Of a stretch of DNA of 64,000 bases, positions 25,513 to 36,493 are shown piece after piece (positions within the stretch are counted from its first letter, which is position 1; each line of letters opens with the position of its first letter). The position numbers and the translations under genes were made by a program. Under the pieces are notes generated by a model, which saw nothing but the letters and a program-made list of their open reading frames with translations, searched no databases and had not been told where the DNA came from. The stretch is from positions 2,976,001 through 3,040,000 of the forward strand of contig JAHQIY010000002.1 in NCBI GenBank assembly GCA_019054805.1, in the 5' to 3' direction. This DNA comes from Brachionus manjavacas. Taxonomy: Eukaryota > Rotifera > Eurotatoria > Ploima > Brachionidae.

Positions 25513-27029
25513 GAAATATTTTTTGGTTAATTTTTTTTAAATTATGATAAAAATTATAAAATTTTTTGGTATTTTTGCATTAGCGAAATAAGATTCAAAT
25601 AAAGAGAGAGTTAGTTTAGTTTTTTTTTTATTGAAATTAAAGCTAAAATTGGATCTCGAATTGCACGGCAACAATTAATACTATTGAGCATAAAATTTTA
25701 GTCACATACATAAATTTAAGATGCATTAAAAATTTAAATGAATTGTCATTCGTTCAAATTGACATTACTAATTTTACTTTTACGAATTTAAAACACCTAA
25801 AGCTCATAAAAAAATACCAAAGATTATTTTTTTATTTCTGATAAGATTCAAAATTTTTTTACACGGTACTTGAATATCCCAAGGGCTTAATATACTTTTG
25901 GAATTGGGTCAGTCTTTTAATTATGTCCCTAATGTGCAAAAATTTGATGGCCTAAATTACCTACGGCCTGTATCGAAACAAAAGAAATATTTTAATTAGA
26001 GATTAAAAATTAGAATTAGAATTCATTTTTTAATTTTTTAAGAAAATAATCAATTAAATTTGGTTTAATGCGAAAATATCATAGATAGGGAAAAATATCA
26101 TTTATTTATTGCATTGTAATAGTTTTTTTGTTTAAAAATAATTGTTCAAGCTTGAAATTTAAATCAGATCAAAAAATTATATTGATATTATTTTATCGAT
26201 TTTTGTTTTAAATTTCCCAAAATATTTTTTTATAATACTAATGGGAGCATGGATAGACAATGAGATTAAAACTTTTATAAAACCATTTTCCTTTTTTTAC
26301 TTTTTGAACTTATCATTATTTTAATTTATTAGGCCCTGTTCATTTTTGTACTTTTTGTAATAAGTGCGGGGCGGAGCCCTGGTTAAGGGATTGTGGTAAG
26401 AAAAATATTAGTTAAATTTAAAATTGATATTTAAAATATTAATTAATTAAAATCATTTAGTAATCAAAAAATAAAATAACATTCTGAAAAATTACTAAAA
26501 GTACAGAAAGGATTTTAACTTTTTAATATTCTCATTGTCTTTACCTCAATTGGAGTGCATAAAATGTTTGTCGGAATTTTAACAAAATTTAAAAAATTTT
26601 TTTCTTTAATAAGCCTAATCTTTAGAGAAAAAAATATTCAGAAAAGCCAGTTAGGATAACATCCCTACCTAAACTGAAAGATTCCTCAGTAGAAAAATGC
26701 TAGTCTTTATAAGTCTCAAAATATTTTCTAACAAGTAATATGATAAGGATTTTTAAACTAGTTTTACTAAATTTTCTTCATATATTTTTTAGTTATTGTG
26801 AAAACCTAAAGAATATATGAAGGGTCTTTTAAAGTACAAATTTTTTTAAATCTAAAATAGTTCATTTTGTTTGTGGAATTAGTAAAGCGTGACACAGATT
26901 TACCGAAAACACCTAAGCTTTTGAAATTAGGAACAGTGAACAGTGATGCGTTCAGAACAATTAAGACTCTCAACTAAAATGATCCTGGTGTCAATTCAAA
27001 AAACCAAACGAGTTTATATATTTTTTTAA
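25513..27029. other. intergenic DNA upstream of katanin p80
   Basis: No gene seen. A small G+C-richer patch at 26330-26400 (GCGGGGCGGAGCCC) stands out and may be a transposon end. A 9-base sequence and its complement (TATATTCTT..., near 26780-26820) form a weak inverted repeat. Confidence 0.5.
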
Positions 27030-27312
27030 ATATTGGGTTGGACTCACTGAAAGGAATGGGAGGAGACTTCATTCAAAAATACAAATTTGAAAACAGAATA
27101 GATGAAATAAGCTGGCACAAAGAACGAGATCTAGGGTGCGCCAGATGAGGCTACAGAAGATACTTCAGAAGAGAAATATTGAGATGCTGCAGCCGAAGAC
27201 AAATTTTAAAACAATCGAGTCAGATAGAGTGATTAACGCACCTTCAGTAAACTACTTCAAGAGCAAATTGGACAAGTACTGGAAAACTGCCACAGGGTGT
27301 GAATCTCGATTG
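27030..27312 (+). mobile_element. LINE 3' terminal fragment (family 2)
   Basis: Frame-shifted pieces read RNGRRLHSKIQ or GGDFIQKYKFENRIDEISWH in adjacent frames, then RLQKILQKRN and VINAPSVNYFKSKLDKYW. These match the usual LINE ending (GDLIQ.YK..., then VVNAPSVNSFK..LD.YW). It has several frameshifts and no catalytic part. Confidence 0.75.
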
Positions 27313-27759
27313 ACGCACTCTGCAAGATTAACATACGTTATTTCGAGCTGCAATTTTAAATTACTCCTTTTAATTCTAAATAAATTTAAAGATTATTTAA
27401 GGACCTTTTTTATTAAACAATAAAAGCTTTCTTGTTTTTAATTTAATTAATTTTTTTAAAAAATGGAGATAGCATTAAATTTACTATTTCAAAATTAACA
27501 CGACTGGTAATATTTTTTTTCTGCACGAAAATATTTTTTTGTTTAAATTAATTTCTTTATTTTTATATTCATTTTAAGCAAAAATAATATTAATAAAAAA
27601 ATTTCTAGCTTTTGCCTATTTTTTTATCAAAAAAAAGCTTAAAAATGTCAAAAATGACACGATGATAATTCGAGTGTTAAGAAAAGATTCAGAGATTTGT
27701 AGAAAAAATTTCTAAGACTTAATAGTTTCAATATATAAATTATATCCAGTGGTATTTTC

Positions 27760-27969
27760 GATCTGCTCGCGTTGTTTGACTATATCGAAAAATTAGACAA
27801 CAATCTAGCAACCAAAGACTGTATCGAAATGCTCAGCTAACATGGCCTGAGTGTACTTCTTGTTATATTTCCTCTCTTCGCTATAGTGCTTCACAACCTG
27901 TTTCTTCAGAACATTGCACAGTTCAAAATTAATTCTTTTAGAAGTTGCTATTTTTTCTTTGACTATCAT
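27760..27969 (-). pseudogene. Tigger/pogo transposase N-terminal DNA-binding fragment
   Basis: A minus frame starting at 27969 reads KEKIATSKRINFELCNVLKK, then KYTQAMLAEHFDTVFGC and a stop, followed in frame by DIVKQREQIEN. The pattern (Q..LA.HF...FG, then DI.K....I) resembles the CENP-B-type helix-turn-helix of Tigger transposases. The catalytic domain is absent on this side. Confidence 0.55.
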
Positions 27970-28139
27970 TTTACTACAGACTGAAAATGAAAATTCTTTT
28001 TAAAGAATCAATGACCTATTTTGAAGAAAAGAAGATTTATAAAAAATTAATCAAAAGATTTTGATTTTTGCTTTACAAGATAGTATGTGATTTTTATATT
28101 TTTTGTATATGTTTGTAAAAGATATTCTCATCGAACCGA

Positions 28140-28275
28140 AGCATACTTTTGACAATTAAAAAACTCTTTGAGCTCATCGAAATGGGAATGACATAGGGGG
28201 AAGCAAAGGTAAAGGCAAAAGAACGACTTGAGTGAAAATCAAAAGTAATGACCCTATGCTCCACAAGGAGCGAAT
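28140..28275 (+). mobile_element. LINE C-terminal fragment (family 3)
   Basis: Reads LFELIEMGMT, GEAKVKAKERLEWKS-like and MTLCSTRSE across one stop. The same segment with a longer upstream part occurs at 40890-41200. It is the typical tail of LINE ORFs that contain LRWLGHVLRM. Confidence 0.65.
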
Positions 28276-28364
28276 AAGGAAAAAAATATACACTGCAAGT
28301 ACTACATGTATGGATAAAGCAATGAAAATTGCAAAAATATATTTGAAAAAATTTCCGAATTCGG

Positions 28365-28492
28365 ACGTTTTACAAGTCCTATTCTAGTTCGGAATTTTTA
28401 CTTTAATATGGACTTGTAAAACGTTTATAAAAAATAGGTATTCCTTAAAATACATGTCCGAATGGAAATTCCGTATTAACCAGGTTTGACTG
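28365..28492. mobile_element. Tigger-like terminal region with 15-bp hairpin
   Basis: The right end on the minus strand begins CAGTCAAACCTGGTTAATAC next to TA (28493-28494). Just inside, ACGTTTTACAAGTCC (28365-28379) pairs perfectly with 28410-28424. The CAGTCAA terminus is shared with the element starting at 28560. Confidence 0.55.
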
Positions 28493-28559
28493 TAAATGAG
28501 TTTGAATACAGGGTATGGGTCAAGTCCCATCTTAAGATACAATACTTAAAAAAAATGTA

Positions 28560-29228
28560 CAGTCAACTCGCGTTAAATCGAACATTTTAGGTTCGAATCT
28601 TTTTTTTTGTGCTCCCGAATTTTTCTGAATCAAATACATTGAAATTTTTTTCGTAAAATCGAGCAAAAAAAGTTAAGTTAGTTTCGAATTATTAAAAAAA
28701 ATCCGAACCATTTTTTTTAAATATGTCATAATATTCATATATTGACATGAGATTTTCTAATGTTCAAGTTAAATTTCTTCCCCCCAAATAAGACGTCTGT
28801 CTTTCAGCCATGCGACGCTGGTATTATTAGATCATTCAAAGCAAATTATAAAAAAAATTTGATTAATAATTTCCTTCAGTCAATCGAATCAAATAATGAG
28901 ATACTTTTACCAGATATAAAAGAAGCTATCTATTATATTAGACAAGCTTGGTATGATGTTACAGTGTCAACAATACTGTCACAAAAAACAGTTTTGGATT
29001 ATTTTAAAAATTCAAATAGTTATTTTTTTTTCCGTTTTGTATTCTTTGTTAAAATAAAAAAAAATTTATTTTCTTATTTCATAATACGTTAACTAAAGTA
29101 AAATTTTTTTCGTTTATCCAAACTTTTTTATTTTTTCGACTAAGTTTGTATTATCGTTATGTCGAACAAAAATAATCCGAACTTAAAAAACAACCTCCCA
29201 AAAAGTTCGGATTAACGAGAGTTGACTG
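28560..29228 (+). mobile_element. internally deleted Tigger/pogo DNA transposon
   Basis: Terminal inverted repeats CAGTCAACTC.CGTTAA..CGAAC lie at 28560 and, inverted, ending at 29228. TA precedes the left end; the right flank is TG, so one duplicate has mutated. Inside, 28760-29000 encodes LNFFPPNKTSVFQPCDAGII then RSFKANYKKNLI, the C-terminal part of the Tigger DDE domain (PPN.TS..QP.D.G.I..FK). The N-terminal and most catalytic sequence is missing, so it is non-autonomous. Confidence 0.85.
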
Positions 29229-29382
29229 TGTGTGTAATTGTGTGGTCAAGAGATGTTGATTTTAAATTTAGGAACAAATAATTTGCCATCAGACAAATAA
29301 AATGTCGACATGTAATTAAAAATTTTTTTTTTAAATTTAAGCACGAACAAATAAATGATTAATAGAAGACGTTAAAACAAAA

Positions 29383-32300
29383 ATGCCTGCGAAACGTGCC
29401 AAAATATCTGATAGCGACAAGCCGCAAGAGCCAGAAGAGCCTGAGAACAGTAGTCTTTGTTCGACACGCAGCAAGCGGATCCGGTCATCGATAAAGCCGG
29501 AGCCAGCGCCACCCGAGCCCAAGCAATCACCGGGAAGCGACCGTCAAACACGACACAAGCCCAAAATCGAAGAGGTGCAGTACTACGAGGACCTGTTCGA
29601 CATCATATGCTCGTACCAGGACGAGAATCAACGCTATCTGGCCAACATATTCTACGTTCTGCCGTCCAAACACGAGTATCCCGAATACTACGAGCTGATC
29701 AAGAAGCCCATCGACTTGAACATCGTGGCCAAAAACATTCTCGCCAACAAGTACAAGTCGCTGCGACAGCTGGACTCAGACATGACTCTGATGTTCGACA
29801 ATGCCAAGCGCTTCAACGACCCCAAGTCCATGATCTACAAGGACGCGTGCAAGCTGCGCAAACTGCTCAAAGAAGCGGTCAAAGAACTCGGCGACCTGCA
29901 GCTCAGACACAAGCTGTACGAGTCGAAAAAAAATCGCGACAAAAAGATCAAACTGCTGCAAGAAATAAGCGAGATGACGGGCGGCGACGAGCTGGCCGAA
30001 ACGGAGAAGCCGAGCGAGGCGCTGATGCACGAGGGCTCCGAGTCGGACGAGAGCGAGCTGGACGCCGACGAGAGCGAACAGGCCGGCAGCAAACACAACC
30101 AGCAGCTGATCTCGTCCATGTGGAGCCTGTTCGACCACGTCAAAGAGCTCAAGCACCAAGATGAGCAGATAATCGAGCCTTTTTTGAAGCTGCCGCCTCG
30201 GCGCATGTACCCCGACTACTATGACGAAATAAAGAGCCCCATAGCCATGAACACGATAAAAAAAAAGCTCAACCAAAGGCTGTACAAGTCGTTCAGGGAC
30301 TTGGTCGAGGACTTTGAGACAATGTTCAAAAATGCCATCGCCTACAACATTGAACAGAGTGTCATACACCAAAATGCCAAGCGATTTCTGACCGCTCTCA
30401 AGTCAAAAGTGAAAGAAATCGAGGCGCAAAAAAGCGACATCTACGACCAAAAAGTGCTCCTCACTTCGCCATCAACGCCCACCAGGCCCAAAAAGCCCAA
30501 ACTAGACAAATCCAAGCTCAACGACACCAAGGACAAGTTGACTTTTTTGTACAATCACATAAACGAGTTTAGGGTGGAGGGCAGAGAGCTGGCGCCGCCG
30601 TTTCGCCACCTGCCCTCCAAGTCCGACTATCCGGACTACTACAACGTGATCAAAAAGCCCATTGACATGATCAGAATACTCGCCAAAATAGGCAATCAGA
30701 TGTATCAGACAATTGAGGAGATGTGCGCCGATTTTTGTCTCATGTTCGAGAATGCGTGCGTGTACAACGAGCCGAGCTCTGTGCTGTACAAAGACGCGCT
30801 GACGCTTCAGCGCGAACTGTTCGCCAAACGCGACCAGCTGCTCGACGACGAGCCGGCCTCTCCGGACCCACAGCGCCAAGTCAACCACCTGATAAGACAA
30901 CTGTTCGACTCTGTGTGCACTCACCGGGACCACGACAACCGCCTCCTGGCAGACTCCTTGGTGCCTTTGTACAAACATGCGCTCCACTCCACTCAGCCCA
31001 TTTTCACGCTCAAACAGCTCAAAGACTCCATTGACACTTACACCCGCATGGACCTGTTCCAGCACCACATGTTCCAATTGTTCGATCAGCCGAGAGCCAC
31101 AATGCACGCCATGTGCCAAACAGTTGCCGACATGGCCCATTTGCACGCGCATTTTTGTCAAAAAAGAGACGAGTTGTGCAAGAACGGCGAAGTTTTGCTT
31201 ACCAACGCGCTCAATTTCAAGCAGCCGAGCGCGGACAGCGAGTTCAGTGAGAGCGACGCTCTTCTGGTCGAGTCCGAGTACCGGAGACTAGAGGCGCTGG
31301 TTGAATCGGACCAAACAGAGTGCACGAAGCATGTCCGCGTTCACCCGGGCGCCTTCTATTTCATAGGCCAGCATTTGTACTGCGTTTTGAAGATGAACAA
31401 GACCGGCTCCAGGCTGCTGGTCCAGCGCTACTTTACCCCAAGTGATAGTGACCTTTTTAAGTGTGTCAAAGTGTTCGACAACGAAGTGTTCAAGACTGAC
31501 TTGTACGAGATCATTGATGTGGCGCGCATTGAGAGCCTGCGGGCCTGCTATGTCACAAGTGTCAAAGATTTTGCTCAATATGAACTCGAGTATTGTGGTG
31601 TTGAGTGCGAGGATGCAATACAAGTGGACAAAGAGGATGTGTTTGTGTGCGAGTCGATGTATTCGACGCGGGGCGGATTTGTGCGCCGCCTCGCCTTCAA
31701 AAAGTGGTGCCCATTGCAGTTCATTGGCAGCAGTAACAGTAGCAGCAGCAGCAGCAGCGATGAGCTCAAGTACAATTTTGTGCTGAAGAAAAGAGAGTGC
31801 TTGGCGAGAGTGGAGCGCAAGTGGACAGACGAGGCCTATGTGAGTCATTTGATCGAGCAGATTGAGTCGAGAGAAGTGCGCAAGTTTGCCGACATGCCCA
31901 GAGAGACGGTGCAGCTGGACACGTTGCCGCCCAGTGCTTCTAAACTAGACGAGGAGGCGGCCGACACCGACCAGGACACTGAGCTCGTCAAATCGGCCAA
32001 GTACTTTGAGCAAATAGTTCACGGAGACAAATTGTACAAGCTGGGCGATTACGTGTACATAAAGCACAGGCAGCTGCATGCCAACCAGCTGGACGGCGCC
32101 AAGAAAGCGCTCATTTTTCGCATCGACCGCATCTGGTCGACCAGCTTGGCGCACTTTAGTCTTAGGGGTGCGGTGTTCTTGCGCGCCACAGACGTGCCCC
32201 ACGAGCCCACTCGGCTCTTCTATGCCAACGAAGTGTTCAGAGAGGTGTCGGCCCACTTGACCATCGGCTTGGACCAAGTGCTGGACGCGCCCAAATGCGT

Positions 32301-33459
32301 AGTCATGAGCCCCAAAGCCTACGCCACGTCCCGTCTCACCCACGTCCGCCAAGAGCACATTTTTGTCTGCGAGTCAAAGTACTGCCTGAGCAACAAGACT
32401 TTCAGAAAGCTTGCCAAGAGCTTGACAAAGTTTGAGCTGTCGGTCAGGTGCTTGGAGGACGAGATTTTTTTCATGAGCAAAGAGCTGGTTTTGCGCAAGC
32501 ACATATCGCCTCTGCTGATGCACTTGGCCATTGACTACGAGCACAACTCGGCCGACTACTTGAGAGTGTTCAATTTGGACGAAGAGGAAGAGTGGACCGA
32601 GCCGGTCAAGGATGACGAAAATTCGAATCACTCGGTTGGCGAGCACGACGCGATTAAAACGGATGCAAGTGCGAAAAAAGTTCGCGTCAAACGCGTCAAA
32701 AAGTCCGGCTTTCAGCTGTTTTCGCGCGAGGTCCGCAAGGCCGCGCGCGACACACAAACATCGCTCAGTTTCACGGACATGAGCAAAGAAGTGGGAGCGA
32801 GATGGAAGGCGCTGAGCGACAAAGAGAGACAGGTGTACGAGGAGAGAGCCGCAATGGAAAATGAAAAACTGCAAAATAGCGCACCGGTGGCGCCCATTCA
32901 GCCCCAGAGCCAGCCACAAGTGCAGTCAGCGCCTGTGCCTGTTACTGTAGCAATGGCTCAAGTGGCTGCTGCACCCATGCCGCCCATTGTACAAGCAGCT
33001 ACCCAGCCGGCTGCCCAGCCTGTCCAAGTGCTTGTGGCCGAACCTGTGAGGGCGATTGACTCGCAGAAACAAGTGATGCACCGCGACGCCTACCTCAGAT
33101 ACATTGCCAATTTGAGGAAAAATCAGCAGCTGAATCAAACTGGCGCTATCAATAACCCGATGGCGAGTATTTCGCTAGTACGCAACTCGGACTGGTACAA
33201 TGGAATTGAGGCAACTGGACACAGGATAAAAGAAAACCGAATTCAAAATTTGCCAACCAACTGGATTGACAATGCCAAGTCAAGTGATGTATTGCAGAAT
33301 TTGTTATCGCTTCGCTATTATTTGCTCCAGGACGCGGTCACCATTGAAAAAGAGCTGTTCGATGGTCAAGATAAAATGGATAGGACACAGCGAGAACAAG
33401 AGGAAATTATGGAGACTAATGATCAAAACGATCAGCCACAAACCCTTACTGTACTTTAG
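29383..33459 (+). CDS. PBRM1: polybromo (PBRM1/BAF180), PBAF chromatin-remodelling subunit
   Basis: A single uninterrupted 1358-residue frame, shorter than human PBRM1 (about 1690). Polybromo targets the PBAF SWI/SNF complex to acetylated nucleosomes. There are three clear bromodomains at about 66-170, 245-350 and 384-485, each with the acetyl-lysine-binding Asn (Asn145, Asn322, Asn462; contexts RFND, AYNI, VYNE). A fourth, at about 498-610, starts like a bromodomain (VNHLIRQLFDSVCTHRDHDN) but lacks the PDYY and Asn motifs. Two BAH domains follow (about 649-775 and 873-1020), then an HMG box (about 1105-1165, FQLFSREVRKAARD). The C-terminus is Gln/Pro/Ala-rich. Vertebrates have six bromodomains, so this form is reduced. 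The coding sequence is roughly balanced in G+C, unlike its A+T-rich flanks, and has no intron. AATAAA occurs about 85 bp after the stop. Confidence 0.96.
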   Translation: MPAKRAKISDSDKPQEPEEPENSSLCSTRSKRIRSSIKPEPAPPEPKQSPGSDRQTRHKPKIEEVQYYEDLFDIICSYQDENQRYLANIFYVLPSKHEYPEYYELIKKPIDLNIVAKNILANKYKSLRQLDSDMTLMFDNAKRFNDPKSMIYKDACKLRKLLKEAVKELGDLQLRHKLYESKKNRDKKIKLLQEISEMTGGDELAETEKPSEALMHEGSESDESELDADESEQAGSKHNQQLISSMWSLFDHVKELKHQDEQIIEPFLKLPPRRMYPDYYDEIKSPIAMNTIKKKLNQRLYKSFRDLVEDFETMFKNAIAYNIEQSVIHQNAKRFLTALKSKVKEIEAQKSDIYDQKVLLTSPSTPTRPKKPKLDKSKLNDTKDKLTFLYNHINEFRVEGRELAPPFRHLPSKSDYPDYYNVIKKPIDMIRILAKIGNQMYQTIEEMCADFCLMFENACVYNEPSSVLYKDALTLQRELFAKRDQLLDDEPASPDPQRQVNHLIRQLFDSVCTHRDHDNRLLADSLVPLYKHALHSTQPIFTLKQLKDSIDTYTRMDLFQHHMFQLFDQPRATMHAMCQTVADMAHLHAHFCQKRDELCKNGEVLLTNALNFKQPSADSEFSESDALLVESEYRRLEALVESDQTECTKHVRVHPGAFYFIGQHLYCVLKMNKTGSRLLVQRYFTPSDSDLFKCVKVFDNEVFKTDLYEIIDVARIESLRACYVTSVKDFAQYELEYCGVECEDAIQVDKEDVFVCESMYSTRGGFVRRLAFKKWCPLQFIGSSNSSSSSSSDELKYNFVLKKRECLARVERKWTDEAYVSHLIEQIESREVRKFADMPRETVQLDTLPPSASKLDEEAADTDQDTELVKSAKYFEQIVHGDKLYKLGDYVYIKHRQLHANQLDGAKKALIFRIDRIWSTSLAHFSLRGAVFLRATDVPHEPTRLFYANEVFREVSAHLTIGLDQVLDAPKCVVMSPKAYATSRLTHVRQEHIFVCESKYCLSNKTFRKLAKSLTKFELSVRCLEDEIFFMSKELVLRKHISPLLMHLAIDYEHNSADYLRVFNLDEEEEWTEPVKDDENSNHSVGEHDAIKTDASAKKVRVKRVKKSGFQLFSREVRKAARDTQTSLSFTDMSKEVGARWKALSDKERQVYEERAAMENEKLQNSAPVAPIQPQSQPQVQSAPVPVTVAMAQVAAAPMPPIVQAATQPAAQPVQVLVAEPVRAIDSQKQVMHRDAYLRYIANLRKNQQLNQTGAINNPMASISLVRNSDWYNGIEATGHRIKENRIQNLPTNWIDNAKSSDVLQNLLSLRYYLLQDAVTIEKELFDGQDKMDRTQREQEEIMETNDQNDQPQTLTVL

Positions 33460-33609
33460 TTTGTTTTCTTTTTTCTTTAACATATTGTAAATGGTGGAAC
33501 TAATTCACATAGTGTTTAATTTTTATCTTTTTAAATACAATTGGAATAAAAAATTTAATATTAGACTATCAAAAAATGCAACTCAAAAAATTCTTAATTT
33601 TTTTTGTTA

Positions 33610-35224
33610 CAGTGTCGGATATTAACTTGTCACATCATATCATTTAATATCATTTTTTTAAACTTTCTTCATGTAAGCTGTTACAGAGGTGATTTGATCC
33701 CAGTATTTTACGAAAAATTACGTAAATTAATAGGATTTTAAGATAATTTTGGTAAAACTCAAAACGGCCAAAAATTTTTGAAAATTGTCTTTTTTCCAAA
33801 AATCGAAAATTTAAAATTTCTTAAATTTTTTCAAACGATTTTAGAAATTACTATTTTTATACAAAAATTAAGTTAATTTTAGTTATTTTTTGTAAAAATT
33901 GGTTAGAAAGTAAAATTTTTTTCCTTCTTTTTTTTATGAGAATTTATCTGTTCCAGAGATACATTGATTATTGATGAATTGATTTTTTAGTTTAATTTTT
34001 TTATTGTTTTTAACAAATCCTAACTAGACTAGGTTTCGAACTTTGATCATTTTCTTTTAATTTTTAATCAACGGCTTTCTCAACTTGACTATTTAAACAT
34101 ATAATTTTTGGAGAAAATTTATTTAAAAATTTTAGAAAAAATTTTTTAGGATACAGTGGTATTCAAATCACCATTGTATCAGCTATTATCATTTGATATC
34201 AGATAATATCAGGTGAATTAAAATTTGAATTTCTAAATGGTTTAATTTTTTGTGTTTGAATTACAAAATGTATCCAGTGTTGAAATAACATTGAAAAAGT
34301 GAGATGTTTCAGATATTTTTTTTAGTTTCAAATAAAAAAATAATTTTAATAATGATATATGCAAGAATTTGCATATTTGAAATCAAACTCTTTAGTGAAA
34401 TAGAATGAATTTAATTTTTTATGGAAATTTGAAAAAAATATTGAAAATTTTTTTTTTAACTTTTAAATAATTTATTTATTTGTTTTTCTGTACCGAGCTA
34501 ATGCTACTTCAAAATAAAAAAATATGAAAAAAATTAAAAATAAACTTAAATAAAAAAAGAAAAAAGAAGATAAATAATTCATTTGAATTAAAATATACTC
34601 ATTACTTATTCTCGTAACTGATATAAAAATAAATAATTGAAGTTAATAAATTTTTTGTTTTTTTTTAATTTGAAGAAGCTTTAGAAATAGCATTTGCTCT
34701 GATCTGGTTGACCTGGTATTACTCTTTCAATAATCCCAAGTACCCAAATGCGCTCTCCACTTAAATATTTCCCTTCAAACATAAATAATAAAAATTAAAG
34801 AAAATTAAAATTAATTTTTCGTTAATGTTTGACTTTGGGGAACATAGGTTCATCTAAAAATCGCAAAATATTACCTTCTCCGCCCAACTTTAATTTTTTT
34901 ATCTAATTGTTTTTTTTTCTATCTTAATTTTTAATATTATATTTAGCTTTTTTCTAAATAGATGAAAAAAAACTCAAAATAGGTGAACTAAAATCTTAAA
35001 ACAAGAATTGTTCCAATAACTAGACCTCAAACACTTTGATTTTTTTCTTTATAAATTTTGACTTTAGAGATAATTGACGTTTGCTTGATGCATTTAACAA
35101 AAAATCAATTGAAAATGGAAAACAGAGCGTAGATAGTTATCTTAAGGATCATCATTTCACAAGACCAAAGTCAATCAGATCATATCATATTATGATATGA
35201 TGTGACAAATTAATTTCCGGCACT
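33610..35224. mobile_element. 1.6-kb Tc1/mariner-type element, non-autonomous
   Basis: Inverted ends CAGTG[T/C]CGGA.ATTAA followed by .TTGTCACATCATATCA, about 33 bp with three mismatches, lie at 33610 and, inverted, ending at 35224. Both are flanked by TA. The interior holds no transposase frame. Parts of the interior recur elsewhere: 34240-34495 is repeated at 48449-48705, and 35050-35140 matches 50560-50660 inverted. Confidence 0.75.
34240..34495 (+). repeat. dispersed repeat, copy 1 (shared with 48449-48705)
   Basis: Begins TTTAATTTTTTGTGTTTGAA and stays similar for about 255 bp, including TCCA.TGTTGAAATAACATT and TAGTGAAATAGAATGA-like segments. No ORF. It lies inside the Tc1/mariner-type element, so the distant copy is probably a relic of the same family. 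Confidence 0.7.
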
Positions 35225-35963
35225 GTACTAAGGTTTGTGTAGATTTTTTAAATTTTTGTGCTATTGACAAAAATGTTGACTGTTACTGTTACTTTGACCG
35301 GTCATGTGTTATGAGATTTAACACTAAGCTAGAAAATTGAGGGGTTGTCGAACCCTATTTTTTTATCAAAAATAAAACTGAATTTATATTGAAGTAAGCT
35401 CTTTAGAAAAATACAGTTTGTTTGATTTTGGGAGTAGATTTTTCCTGAAAAATCACCTGAAAATTTTATTATAAAGCTATTGGAAAATAACTCAAAAAAA
35501 ATTAAGCCATAATGCCCCATTGATATAAGCTTTTGGTATCAAAATAAAGTGTAATCATTACATGTTCATAGATGTATCTAAATTATTCAATTCTGAAAAT
35601 TGGCTAACTCTTACTAGATTCGATCCTTGGTTGTGACTACAGATTATAAATATTGTGTTAGTTGTCTCCTCTATACTTTCATTCTAATTTAATTCAGGAT
35701 CATTTGGATAACTTTTAGCGAATTTTGGACTTACTCACTTTTTGATTGAATGACTCGTTATTTTTTATTAAATTGAAACCACTACCCTTTTTGTACCTTT
35801 ATTGGTTAAACTGAGTACACTTGCTTGATGTTGGATATTCACTTGACTTACTAAAAAGCTTAAAACTATTCTCATTCGATTCCTTGAAAATTGATTAATT
35901 AATAAATTTGCCACAAAAATTACAGCTACCATTAAATTTTGCATTCCTAGAATTACTAAATTT
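35225..35963. other. intergenic DNA, no gene seen
   Basis: A+T-rich, no credible coding frame or clear repeat. It separates two DNA transposons. Confidence 0.5.
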
Positions 35964-36493
35964 GGTTATCCCTAAAACACGGATCCGGATCGCCGGTTTA
36001 GGTACCTAAAACACGGATATATTATCCGGATTAGACTATGATTCTAAAACACGGATCGATTTTACGGATTCTTGTCGAACCCTAAAACACAGATCCGGAT
36101 TAAAAAAATTGAAAAAGACAATTTAAAATCAACACTATTTGAAATTGTAACTATTGGTCCTTCAGTTCCAGTTGATACTCTAGGACTACAGAATGGTTTG
36201 AGTTCGAGTCAAACTCAATTACAATTAAATGAGTTAAAAAGTTAAAAAAAAAGACAAGCGTGTTTTGTCACTTGTTTTGGTCAACAAAGAGTTTGATTTC
36301 AGCGGTAAAATAAAAGAAGTTATGTTGCTTACAATGCCTGAAGATGTTCCACATGGTGCTTTAAATAAATTTTTATTTTGAAAGATGACATTTTTAAATC
36401 CGGATCCGTCTTTTTGGCATTAAAAATCCAGAAAATATATCCGTGTTTTAGGTACCTAATCCGGCGATCCGGATCCGTGTTTTAGGGATAACC
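35964..36493. mobile_element. Mutator-like element: 60-bp inverted repeats, 9-bp target duplication
   Basis: 35964-36023 and the reverse complement of 36434-36493 match at 59 of 60 bases (start GGTTATCCCTAAAACACGG). Flanks are ACTAAATTT on the left and ACTAAACTT on the right, a 9-bp duplication with one change. CTAAAACACGGAT recurs subterminally, as expected of transposase-binding sites. The interior has two stretches with coding character: about 36125-36240 (TLFEIVTIGPSVPVDTLGLQ) and, in another frame, about 36270-36375 (NKEFDFSGKIKEVMLLTMPE). I cannot name their source; they may be captured host sequence or transposase remnants. Confidence 0.85.

Noticed and set aside
29776..32919. Several minus-strand frames of 120-220 codons across polybromo, and plus-strand out-of-frame ones
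   Set aside because: Expected in G+C-rich coding DNA where stop codons are rare in shadow frames; none has a start context or motif.
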